DNA from: Semisulcospira habei
Taxonomy: Eukaryota; Mollusca; Gastropoda; Semisulcospiridae
Direction of reading: 5' to 3'
Assembly: GCA_036245525.1 (NCBI GenBank)
Contig: BTPG01000001.1
Span: 181,135,671-181,199,670 of the forward strand
Length of the DNA: 64,000 bases
Shown in pieces: positions 19,516-30,600 of this stretch (position 1 is the first letter of the stretch; each line of letters opens with the position of its first letter). The position numbers and the translations under genes were made by a program. Below the pieces are notes generated by a model. The model saw nothing but the letters and a program-made list of their open reading frames with translations, had not been told where the DNA came from and did not search any database.

Positions 19516-20387
19516 ATACTTGACTAAATGTGGAGCATGTCGGAGCGTTCAGGACAGACAAATAGTGAATACCAATTCTAATGATAATGATATACAATAA
19601 CACATAAGATGTTTATAAGTATAAACCCAAAAAATTGTGCTGACGTGTCCTAGCTCGCCTTAATGTCTCAGCAATATGACCCGAAATCTGAACCATCACA
19701 AATAGAAATGTCCTTGAAGAACTTACCATGATTAAGACAGTATTTTCCCTCTTTCGCATTGCTGAGCAATCGCCTCAGTCCACCCGTCACCAACGCCACA
19801 GTGTGTACTTTCGGGGGCAGCACATGTATTTAAATGTTTTCCGCTGCGGCGAGAGCTGTACAATGCAAAACATTCAACTGTTGAAGACAAAACTGAGGGG
19901 TGTGGTTCATGATATACAAACACCAAATCCAGTCAAAATAGGGGTTTTCTGGATACTGTGGTTAGTCCATTGCGCAGGTAACTTGACTTTTGAACACAAC
20001 GAAAGGCAAAATAAATGGATTTTGTGCGCATGCGAGACTAGGGTAGAGTGTAGACCATTAGACTAGTCTAAATAACTGATTTACTATCGACATAAATCAA
20101 CAGCCCTTGCCTAGACCACATAAGGGATACAGACTAAACTGGGCACTTGAGTTCTGTATTAGATAGACAGTTCTTGACTATCTAATAACTATTAAGTCGC
20201 CTACACCCATTCCGGTTTCCGAAAGGTGTCCAAGGAATCACGGGCGCTACTCAAGTTGGACAATGCCAGACTCTTCCCACCGTCACACAGTCTTCGCTGC
20301 AGACTGTACCGGCTGCAAACTATAAGATATTGAAGGCGTTCATGCAGACAAAATACCATTCTGATCTTGACTCTGACATCTCTTTCA
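19516..20387. other. Non-coding, nothing recognised
   Basis: No ORF of convincing composition, no clear repeat structure, no RNA gene seen on either strand. Confidence 0.4.
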
Positions 20388-23300
20388 TCATCGTTTCGCG
20401 TAGAACTCACTAGCGCAGCGCGCCATTTTTTGCAGGGAAACAACTCTTAGCAGCCACTGAAACTCTTGGCTTGACTTCGCGAACGAAGATTCTATAGGGC
20501 TTGCCCACGTCGTCTGCAGGCATTTTCGTGGCTGCGGAGGCCAATCCGGGACAGGCAGGTTCGACCGCAGTGGCTGCAGGGGGAAGGTCTGGTCAGGGTT
20601 CTGAGTTACGACAACTCTGTTTTTTCTTCTAAGCCGCTTGTCCTTAAGGTTAGCTCTGCGAGAGTCCTCAAAGGAGACGGCTGCCTTGTGAATGGTGGAG
20701 CGCCAGGTGTCACGGTCCGCAGCAAGCGAAGACCACTGGCGGTGGTCGATTTGGCAGGCACTAAGCGACTTCTTGAGACCGTCTTTGTATCTCTTCTTTG
20801 GTGCCCCTCTGTCTCGGTGTCCAGTGGCGAGCTCGCCGAACAGAGTGATCTTGGGTAGGCGATGATCCTCCATCCTGGAGACGTGCCCCGCCCAGCGAAG
20901 CTGTGTCCGCAGCAGCAAAGCCTCGATGCTCACAGTTTCCGCCTGTTCAAGGACCTCGACGTTAGTGACATAGTCACTCCAGTGAATGCTGAGGATGGTA
21001 CGCAGGCAGCGCTGGTGAAAGCGTTCGAGGAGTCGTAGTTGGCTGCGGTAGAGGGCCCAGGACTCGGAACCGTACAGCAGGGTGGTGAGGACGACAGCTC
21101 TGTACACGCTGATCTTGGTGCCTTTTTTCAGCTGTTTATTGTGCCACACCCGCTTGAATAGTCGCCCGAAAGCACTGTTCGCTTTTGCCAGCCTGTTGTC
21201 CAGCTCCTTGTCCAGCTTGGCGTCTGACGTGATGATGCAGCCAAGGTAGGTAAACTGGTGTACAGACTTCAGTTCGGACTCGCCGATGGTGATGTGGGGA
21301 GGGCGATGCTCTTCCTTGGGTGCCGGCTGATGAAGGACCTCTGTCTTTTTCAGACTGACCTCAAGTCCAAAGAGCTGGGCAGCATCTGCGAAGCAGGACG
21401 TAATGCGCTGCAAGGCTCTCTCTGTGTGTGCAACGAGGGCAGCGTCATCAGCGAAGAGCAGCTCACGAATCAGTTGGTCTAGGGTTTTCGTGTGGGCCTG
21501 CAGTCGTCTGAGGTTGAACAGGCTGCCATCGAGACGATACCTGATGTACACTGCGTCGTCATCGTCGAGGTCCACTGTGGCCTGCTTCAACATCATGCTG
21601 AAGAAGATGGTGAAGAGGGTCGGTGCCAGCACGCAGCCTTGCTTCACGCCGTTGCGAATGGGGAATGGTTCTGAGAGGTCACTGTTTAGTCTGACCTGGC
21701 CTTGCTGGTCCTCGTGGAGCTGGACGATCATGTTGAGGAACTTTGGGGGACAACCTAGTCGCTCCAGGATCTGCCACATACCTTGCCTGCTCACAGTGTC
21801 AAACGCTTTTGTTAGGTCGACAAACGTTACGTACAGCCCTTTGTTCTGCTCGCGGCACTTCTCCTGAAGTTGTCTCAGCACAAAGACCATGTCGGTGGTA
21901 CTCCTGTTGGCTCTGAAGCCACACTGGCCCTCTGGGAGGTGGTCTTCAGCGATGGCAGGTACCAGCCGATTCAGGAGCAACCTTGCGAGAATTTTCCCGG
22001 CAATGGACAGCAGGGTAATTCCACGATAATTAGAGCAGGCAGACTTCTCTCCTTTGTTCTTGTACAGGGTGATGATGACTGCATCACGGAGATCCTTTGG
22101 TAGTGTTCCTTTTTCCCAGCAGCAGAGAAAGAGGTCGTGGAGCTTGTTGTGCAGTGCTGGGCCTCCATGTTTCCAGATCTCTGGCGGGATTCCGTCAATG
22201 CCTGCTGCTTTGCCACTCTTGAGCTGGTGGATGGCTCTGAGGGTCTCTTCGGCGGTGGGCGGTTCGTCCAATTCAACCTTTAGTGGAAGGTGTGGGATTT
22301 GGAGGATGACTGTTTCTTGAACAGTGCGTTCAGCGCCGAAGAGGTCCTGAAAGTATTCCGACCAGCGGTTCAAGATGGAGGTATTATCTGTGAGGAGTGC
22401 CTGTCCGTCAGCGCTTCGCAGGGGACTTTGTACCAGGTGCCTAGGGCCATACACTGCTTTCAGTGCTTCGTAGAAGCCCCTGTAGTCACCGTTGTCAGCG
22501 CAGAGCTGGGTCCTCTGTGCGAGTCTGGACCACCACTCGTTCTGGAGCTCTCTAAGCTTGAGCTGGAGACTGCTGCAGATGAGGCGGAAGGCAGACTTCT
22601 TCACAGGGCAGGAAGGCTGGGCTAGGTGGGCCTGGTGGGCGGCTCTTTTTTTTTTTGCTAGAAGTTCCTGGATCTCTACGTCGTTTTCGTCAAACCAGTC
22701 TTTGTTCCTCTTTCTAGCAAAGCCCAAGACTTCCACAGAGGATTTTACAATAGCAGTTTTCAGTTGTTCCCAGAGTGTTTCAGGAGAGGAGTCTGCTGGA
22801 TCAACTGTGCCTTTGAGCATGCGCTGTAAATCGGCCTGAAGGGCAGCTTTCTTGTCGTCACGCTGAAGGCTGGCAACATCAAGCTTTTTCTTGGGAGGGC
22901 CCCCTTTCTTGGGTTTCAGCTTGAGGCGGAGCCTGAGTTTGCAGCGAACAAGGCGGTGGTCAGTGTGGTATTCTGCGCTGGGCATCACTCTGGTGAGGAG
23001 GACGTCACTGCGGTCCCTCTGACGCACTAGGACATAGTCGATAAGGTGCCAGTGCTTGGAGCGAGGATGCATCCAGGTGGTCTTTCGACTGTCCTTTTGC
23101 TGGAAAGTAGTGTTGGTGATGACAAGTTGCTGCTCTGCACAGAGCTCCAACAGTAGGCGACCATTGTCATTGCAGTTCCCAACGCCATGCTTACCGAGGA
23201 CTCCTTTCCAGGCTTCAGAGTCTTGGCCTACTCTGGCGTTGAAGTCGCCAAGGATGATGACTTTGTCGTCTGCAGGGGTGCTCTGCAGGAGGCTGCGCAG

Positions 23301-23723
23301 GTCAGAGTAGAACTTGTCTTTTTCTGCAGGCTCTGCCAGGAGGGTTGGGGAGTACACACTGAGAAGGGTGACGTATTGCTGGTGTCTCAGTGGGAGGCGC
23401 ATGGACATGATGCGGTCGGAGTGACCCGTTGGTAGGTTTTCCAACTTAGTCGCAATGGGGGTCTTCACCATGAAGCCCACGCCTGAGAGCCGTCTTTCTG
23501 ATGCAGGCCTGCCTGACCAGTAGAGGGTGTAGCCAGCGCCAAGTTCTTGGAGGCTGCCTTCCTCCGGAAGGCGTACTTCGCTGAGCGCGGCGATGTCGAT
23601 GTTTAACCTCCGCAATTCATGGCCAATGAGGGCGGAGCGACGTTCAGGGCGTCCGCTGTCTGCTGTGTCGAGCATGGTTCGGATGTTCCAGCATGCTACG
23701 TTGAGTCCGGTCGTGGTCGTCAT
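20388..23723 (-). CDS. LINE family B copy 2: near-full-length endonuclease/reverse transcriptase
   Basis: A 1111-codon frame from MTTTTGLNVACWNIRTM. Domains in order: APE endonuclease (residues ~1-260) with GDFNARVG near 157, TTWMHP, HLIDYVLV and SAEYHTDHRLV; linker; reverse transcriptase with NYRGITLLSIAGK, FVDLTKAFD near 631, NGVKQGCVLAPTLF and LLFADDAAL near 755; then a thumb/C-terminal region (YGSESWALY, RAPKKRY-like block). All catalytic residues I can see are present. Compared with copy 1 there is one extra G in a G-run (about 20580-20584). It shifts the frame just before the C-terminal C2HC zinc finger and replaces it with ~60 unrelated residues. The element was recently active, but this copy may lack the finger. 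Confidence 0.85.
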   Translation of the reverse strand: MTTTTGLNVACWNIRTMLDTADSGRPERRSALIGHELRRLNIDIAALSEVRLPEEGSLQELGAGYTLYWSGRPASERRLSGVGFMVKTPIATKLENLPTGHSDRIMSMRLPLRHQQYVTLLSVYSPTLLAEPAEKDKFYSDLRSLLQSTPADDKVIILGDFNARVGQDSEAWKGVLGKHGVGNCNDNGRLLLELCAEQQLVITNTTFQQKDSRKTTWMHPRSKHWHLIDYVLVRQRDRSDVLLTRVMPSAEYHTDHRLVRCKLRLRLKLKPKKGGPPKKKLDVASLQRDDKKAALQADLQRMLKGTVDPADSSPETLWEQLKTAIVKSSVEVLGFARKRNKDWFDENDVEIQELLAKKKRAAHQAHLAQPSCPVKKSAFRLICSSLQLKLRELQNEWWSRLAQRTQLCADNGDYRGFYEALKAVYGPRHLVQSPLRSADGQALLTDNTSILNRWSEYFQDLFGAERTVQETVILQIPHLPLKVELDEPPTAEETLRAIHQLKSGKAAGIDGIPPEIWKHGGPALHNKLHDLFLCCWEKGTLPKDLRDAVIITLYKNKGEKSACSNYRGITLLSIAGKILARLLLNRLVPAIAEDHLPEGQCGFRANRSTTDMVFVLRQLQEKCREQNKGLYVTFVDLTKAFDTVSRQGMWQILERLGCPPKFLNMIVQLHEDQQGQVRLNSDLSEPFPIRNGVKQGCVLAPTLFTIFFSMMLKQATVDLDDDDAVYIRYRLDGSLFNLRRLQAHTKTLDQLIRELLFADDAALVAHTERALQRITSCFADAAQLFGLEVSLKKTEVLHQPAPKEEHRPPHITIGESELKSVHQFTYLGCIITSDAKLDKELDNRLAKANSAFGRLFKRVWHNKQLKKGTKISVYRAVVLTTLLYGSESWALYRSQLRLLERFHQRCLRTILSIHWSDYVTNVEVLEQAETVSIEALLLRTQLRWAGHVSRMEDHRLPKITLFGELATGHRDRGAPKKRYKDGLKKSLSACQIDHRQWSSLAADRDTWRSTIHKAAVSFEDSRRANLKDKRLRRKNRVVVTQNPDQTFPLQPLRSNLPVPDWPPQPRKCLQTTWASPIESSFAKSSQEFQWLLRVVSLQKMARCASEFYAKR

Positions 23724-24680
23724 GAGAGTGGATCCATTGTTTTTTCTTGTTTTCTGACCGCATGAGAAGATGCCCGTTGACCGCGGCTAGCCAACTGGGG
23801 TTACGAGGGGATGAGCTTTGGTTAGGCCACCTTTTCTAGGCCCCTCTCCGTGTGGAGCAAGCAGTGCTGTCCCTAGAGAAGGCTGCTTAGTCGTTCAGGG
23901 TGTGCCGAGTGACGTTGTCATCCCCAGGTCAACATCAGGCGACCAATATCCTGAACCGCCTGCATGCAGGTTTGAGACTGCGGCTTCCAGTGACATCTTT
24001 CACCTGCCGTTTTGCGCCTTGCCCATCGCTACAGGACTTGGAAAGTTCAGTGTCATAGTCCGTGGGCGTTTCCAAAAGCCTGCGCGGTGGAGCTTTTTGG
24101 TGGAGTGCAGTGTGCGCAGTACTGGCCCCACCCTTTAAACCCTTGGTTCGCTTGCCATGGCCTAGCAAGCTGGGACGGTGGCATCGAGGTCCTCGGGTCG
24201 TAGGTTTTATATCAGACTGTCCTTGTCTTAGTCTCTGGCTCAAAAGCCTTCCCCGGAGACACGGGGGCTTTGATGTCAGGGGTTTCCTCCCTTAGCCTTT
24301 CCGCAGCCAAGCGGCCAGGCCTGCAAGGCAGCAGGGGACTCGTGGGGGCCGGGGTCGTCTATGTCCCGTGCAGATGTGAACATCTGCCCACTGCCCAGAC
24401 GGTGACACCAGAGGAGAAAAATCCAACGCCGGAACCCGGTATCGAACCTCGCACCTTTGGCATTGGAGGCAGACGCCTTAACCACTGCGCCACTTCCCCG
24501 AAACAGGAAGCGTTAAATAGTAGTATGGCTCCCAGCTTATGCCAAAACCGCGCTAACAGCACGTCACATGCACTCTCAACATTCAGATTCAGTGGAGCGG
24601 ACAGGCTGACAGAAGCACCCCTACGCTGAGACTGACTGACTCTACTTCCGGCCCAACAAAATCTGAATTAAAAAAACCCC
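23724..24680 (-). other. Probable 5' UTR of LINE B plus unclassified sequence
   Basis: GC-rich sequence upstream of the LINE B start codon. How much belongs to the element cannot be determined from one copy. It contains a tRNA-like module at about 24430-24500. Confidence 0.4.
24430..24500 (-). mobile_element. tRNA-like SINE head with A and B boxes
   Basis: On the minus strand GGGGAAGTGGCGCAGTGG starts an acceptor/D-arm-like segment (A box TGGCGCAGTGG, 24482-24492), followed by GGTTCGATACC (B box, 24438-24448). The D stem pairs, but the anticodon arm does not fold properly, so it is a tRNA-derived SINE head rather than a functional tRNA. The downstream body runs towards the LINE B 5' region. 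Confidence 0.6.
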
Positions 24681-24689
24681 TTTAAGGCC

Positions 24690-27660
24690 ATTTAAAACAG
24701 TTATGAATGTGTTCCGGATGCATTTCTATATTCATAAATGATAGGCATTAGAGAGCACAAGACATCGTCTTGCCATAAGACAGTATTGTCTGAAGCCCCC
24801 CTACACTGTCTGAGAAGCAGCTTGGAGGCCAGTTTGTACACCATTTGGTCTCTAAATCTATGACGGACGGCATAGCGCCATATTAAACCGATACAAATGT
24901 GTTCCGGATGCATTTCTATATTCATAAATGATAGGTATTAGAGGGCACAACGCATAGTTTTGCCATAAGACAGTATTGTCTGAAGCCCCCCTACACTGTC
25001 GGAGAAGCAGCTTGGAGGCCTGTCCGTACGCCCTTTTTGGTCCCTAATGGTATGATGGACGGCATAGCGCCATATTAAACCGATACAAATGTGTTTCGGA
25101 TGCATTTCTATATTCATAAATGATAGGCATTAGAGGGCACAACGCATAGTTTTGCCATAAGACAGCATTGTCTCAAACCCCCCTACACTGTCGGAGAAGC
25201 AGTTTTGGAGGCCAGTTCGTACACCATTTTTGGTCTCTAAATGTATGATGGACGGCATAGCGCCATATTAAACCGTAAGAAATGTGTTACGGATGCATTT
25301 CTATATTCATAAATGATAGGCATTAGAGGGCACAAGACATCATTTTGCCATAAGACAGTATTGTCTGAAGCCCCCCTACTCTGTCTGTGAATCAGCTTGG
25401 AGACCAGTTCGTACGCCATTTTGGTCTCTAAATCTATGACGGACGGCATAGGGCCACATAAAACAGTTCTGAATGTGTTTAGAAAGCATTTCCATATTTA
25501 TAAATGATAGGCATTAGAAGGCACAACGCATAGTTTTGCCATAAAACAGTATTGTCTGAAGCCCCCCTACACTGTCCGAGAAGCAGCTTGGAGGCCTGTC
25601 CGTAGGCCATTTTTGGTCTCTTAACCTATGACGGACGGCATAGGGCCATATAAAACAGTTATGAATGTGTTCCGGATGCATTTCTATATTCATAAATGAT
25701 AGGCATTAGAGGGCACAACGCATAGTTTTGCCATAAGACAGCATTGTCTCAAACCCCCCTACACTGTCGGAGAAGCAGTTTTGGAGGCCAGTTCGTACAC
25801 CATTTTTGGTCTCTAAATGTATGATGGACGGCATAGCGCCATATTAAACCGTAAGAAATGTGTTACGGATGCATTTCTATATTCATAAATGATAGGCATT
25901 AGAGGGCACAAGACATCATTTTGCCATAAGACAGTATTGTCTGAAGCCCCCCTACACTGTCTGTGAATCAGCTTTGAGTCCAGTCCGTATGCCATTTTGG
26001 TCTCTAAATCTATGACGGACGGCATAGGGCCACATAAAACAGTTCTGAATGTGTTTAGAAAGCATTTCCATATTTATAAATGATAGGCATTAGAAGGCAC
26101 AACGCATAGTTTTGCCATAAAACATTATTGTCTGAAGCCCCCCTACACTGTCCGAGAAGCAGCTTGGAGGCCTGTCCGTAGGCCATTTTTGGTCTCTTAA
26201 CCTATGACGGACGGCATAGGGCCATATAAAACAGTTATGAATGTGTTCCGGATGCATTTCATTATTCATAAATGATAGGCATTAGAGGGCACAACGTAAA
26301 GTTTTGCCATAAGACAGCATTGTCTGAAGCCCCCCTACACTGTCGGAGAAGCAGCTTGGAGGCCTGTCCGTACGCCCTTTTTGGTCCCTAATGGTATGAT
26401 GGACGGCATAGCGCCATATTAAACCGATACAAATGTGTTTCGGATGCATTTCTATATTCATAAATGATAGGCATTAGAGGGCACAACGCATAGTTTTGCC
26501 ATAAGACAGCATTGTCTCAAACCCCCCTACACTGTCGGAGAAGCAGTTTTGGAGGCCAGTTCGTACACCATTTTTGGTCTCTAAATGTATGATGGACGGC
26601 ATAGCGCCATATTAAACCGAAAGAAATGTGTTACGGATGCATTTCTATATTCATAAATGATAGGCATTAGAGAGCACAAGACATCATTTTGCCATAAGAC
26701 AGTATTGTCTGAAGCCCCCCTACACTGTCTGTGAATCAGCTTGGAGACCAGTTCGTACGCCATTTTGGTCTCTAAATCTATGACGGACGGCATAGGGCCA
26801 CATAAAACAGTTCTGAATGTGTTTAGAAAGCATTTCCATATTTATAAATGATAGGCATTAGAAGGCACAACGCATAGTTTTGCCATAAAACAGTATTGTC
26901 TGAAGCCCCCCTACACTGTCCGAGAAGCAGCTTGGAGGCCTGTCCGTAGGCCATTTTTGGTCTCTTAACCTATGACGGACGGCATAGGGCCATATAAAAC
27001 AGTTATGAATGTGTTCCGGATGCATTTCTATATTCATAAATGATAGGCATTAGAGGGCACAACGCATAGTTTTGCCATAAGACAGCATTGTCTCAAACCC
27101 CCCTACACTGTCGGAGAAGCAGTTTTGGAGGCCAGTTCGTACACCATTTTTGGTCTCTAAATGTATGATGGACGGCATAGCGCCATATTAAACCGTAAGA
27201 AATGTGTTACGGATGCATTTCTATATTCATAAATGATAGGCATTAGAGGGCACAAGACATCATTTTGCCATAAGACAGTATTGTCTGAAGCCCCCCTACA
27301 CTGTCTGTGAATCAGCTTTGAGTCCAGTCCGTATGCCATTTTGGTCTCTAAATCTATGACGGACGGCATAGGGCCACATAAAACAGTTCTGAATGTGTTT
27401 AGAAAGCATTTCCATATTTATAAATGATAGGCATTAGAGGGCACAACGCATAGCTTTGCCATAAGACAGTATTGTCTGAAGCCCCTCTGCACTGTTTGAG
27501 AAGCATCTTGGAGGCCAGTTGTACGCTATTTTTGGTCTCTAAATGTATGATGGACGGGATAGTGCCATATTAAACCGATACAAATGTGTTCAGGAAGCAT
27601 TTCCTTTTTTTATAAATGATAGGCATTAGAGGGCACAACGGATAGTTTTGCCATAAGACA
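24690..27660 (-). repeat. 192-bp satellite array, minus orientation
   Basis: About 15 monomers of 192 bp, each with CATAAATGATAGGCATTAGA, TTTGCCATAAGACAGTATTG and a GACGGACGGCATAG block. A higher-order pattern is visible: near-identical monomers recur at about 25.24, 25.81, 26.58 and 27.16 kb, spaced three or four monomers apart. Short ORFs inside are a by-product of repeat composition. Confidence 0.95.
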
Positions 27661-27665
27661 GTCTA

Positions 27666-30600
27666 ACCCTAACCATACGAAACACATTCATAACTGCTTT
27701 ATGTGGCCCTATGCCGTCCGTCATAGATTTAGAGACCACAAATGGCGTACGAACTGGCCTCCAAGCTGCTTCTCAGACAGTGTAGGGGGGCTTCAGACAA
27801 TACTGTCTTATGGCAAATCTATGCGTTGTGCTCTCTAATGCCTATCATTTTTGAATATGGAAATGTTTCCTGAATACATGTGTATCGGTTTTATATGGCG
27901 CTATGCCCTCCATGATAGATTTAGAGACCAAAAATGGAGTTTAAGACTGGCCTCCAAGCTGCTTCTCAGAGAGTGTAGGGGGGCTTCAGACAATACTGTC
28001 TTATGGCAAATCTATGCGTTGTGCTCTCTAATGCCTATCATTTTTAAATATGGAAATGCTTTCTGAATACATGTGTATCGGTTTTATATGGCGCTATGCC
28101 GTCCATGATAGATTTAGAGACCAAAAATGGAGTTTAGGACTGGCCTCCAAGCTTCTTCTCAGACAGTGTAGTAGGGTTTCAGACAATACTGTCTTATGGC
28201 AAAAGTATGCTTTGTGCCCTCTAATACATATCATTTATAAATATAGAAATGCATCCGGAACACATTCATAACTGTTTTATATGTCCCTATGCCGTCCGTC
28301 ATAGGTTAAGAAAGCAAAAATGGCGTACGGACTGGCCTCCAAGCTGCTCCTCAGACAGTGTAGGGGGGCTTCAGACAATACTGTCTTATGGCACAACTAT
28401 GCGTTGTGCCCTCTAATGCCTATCATTTATGAATATAGAAATGCATCCGGAACACATTCATAACTGTTTTATTTGGCCCTATGCCGTCCGTCATAGGTTA
28501 AGAGACCGAAAATGGAGTAAAGACTGGCCTCCAAGCTGCTTTTCACACAGTGTCAAGGGCTTCAGACAAAACTTTCTTATGGCAAAACTATGCGTTGTGC
28601 CCTCTAATGCCTATCATTTATGAATATAGAAATGCATCCGGAACACATTCATAACTGTTTTATTTGGCCCTATGCCGTCCGTCATAGGTTAAGAAAGCAA
28701 AAATGGCGTACGGACTGGCCTCCAAGCTGCTCCTCAGACAGTGTAGGGGGCTTCAGACAATACTGTCTTATGGCAAAACTATGCGTTGTGCCCTCTAATG
28801 CCTATCATTTATGAATATAGAAATGCATCCGGAACACATTTATAACTGTTTTATTTGGCCCTATGCCGTCCGTCATAGGTCAAGAGACCAAAAATGGAGT
28901 AAGGACTGGCCTCCAAGATGCTTCTCAGACAGTGTCAAGGGCTTCAGACAATACTGTCTTATGGCAAAACTATGCGTTGTGCCCTCTAATGCCTATCATT
29001 TATGAATATGGAAATTCTTCCCGATCACATTTGTATCGGTTTTATATGGCGTTGTGCCCTCTAATGCCTATCATTTATGAATATAGCAATGCATACGGAA
29101 CACATTCATAACTGTTTTATGTGGCCCTATGCCGTCCGTCATAGGTTAAGAGACCAAACATGGCGTTCGGACCTGACTCCAAGCTGCTTCTCAGACAGTG
29201 TATGAGGCTTCAGACAATACTGTCTTATGGCAAAACTATGCGTTGTGCCCTCTAATGCATATCATTTATGAATATAGAAATGCATCCGGAACACATTGAT
29301 AACTGTTTTATATGGCCCTATGCCGTCCGTCATAGCTTAAGAGACCGAAAATGGCGTATGTACTGACCTCCAAGAAACTTTTCGGACATTGTAGGGGGGC
29401 TTCAGACAATACTTATTTATGGCAAAACTAAGCGTTGTGCCCTCTAATGCCTATCATTTATAAATATGGAAATGCGTTCTAAACACATACATAACTGTTT
29501 TATGTGGCCCTATGCCGTCCGTCATAGATTTAGAGACCAAAAATGGCGCTAGAACTGGACTCCAAGCTGCTTCTCAAACAGTGTAGGAGGCTTTAAACAA
29601 TACTGTCTTTTGGCAAAACTCTGCGTTGTGCTCTCTAATGCCTATCATTTATGAATATAGAAATGCATCCGGAACACATTCATAACTGTTTTATTTGGCC
29701 CTATGCCGTCCGTCATAGGTTAAGAGACCAAACATGGCGTAAGGACTGGCCTCCAAGCTGCTTCTCAGACAGTGTCAAGGGCTTCAGACAATACTGTCTT
29801 ATGGCAAAACTATGCGTTGTGCCCTCTAATGCCTATCTTTTATTAATATGGAAATTCATCCCGAACACATTTGTATCGGTTTTATATGGCGCTATGCCGT
29901 CCATTATACATTTAGAGACTAAAAATGGCGAACGAACTGGCCTCCAAGATACTTCTCAGACAGTGTGGGGTGGCTTCAGACAATATTGTCTCATGGCAAA
30001 ACTATGCGTTGTGCCCTCTAATGCCTATCATTAATTAATATTGAAATGCATACGGAACACATTCATAACTGTTTTATATGGCCCTATGCAGTCCGTCATA
30101 TCTTAAGAGACCGAAAATGGCGTATGTACTGGCCTCCAAGAAACTTTTCGGACAGTGTATGGGGGCTTCAGACAATACTGATTTATGGCAAAACTATTCG
30201 TTGTGCCTTCTAAAGCCTATCATTTATAAATATGGAAATGCTTTCTAAACACACGCATAACTGTTTTATGTGGCCCTATTCCGTCCGTCATAGGTTTAGA
30301 GACCAAAAATGGCGCTAGAACTGGACTCCAAGATGCTTCTCAGTGTAGGAGGCTTCAAACAATACTGTCTTATGGCAAAACTATGCGTTGTGCCTTCTAA
30401 TGCCTATCATTTATGAATATGGAAATTCTGCCCGATCACATTTGTATCGGTTTTATATTGCGCTATGCCGTCCATTATACATTTAGAGACCAAAACATGG
30501 CCAACGAACTGGCCTCCAAGCTGCTTCTCAGATAGTGTAGGGGGGCTTCAGACAATATTGTCTCATGGCAAAACTATGCGTTGTGCCCTCTAATGCCTAT

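Noticed and set aside
20388..20600. C-terminal ~60 residues of the LINE B ORF as a functional domain
   Set aside because: They arise from the one-base shift relative to copy 1; the expected zinc finger is in another frame.
24430..24500. Functional tRNA gene
   Set aside because: The A and B boxes are good, but the anticodon arm does not form a 5-bp stem with a 7-base loop.
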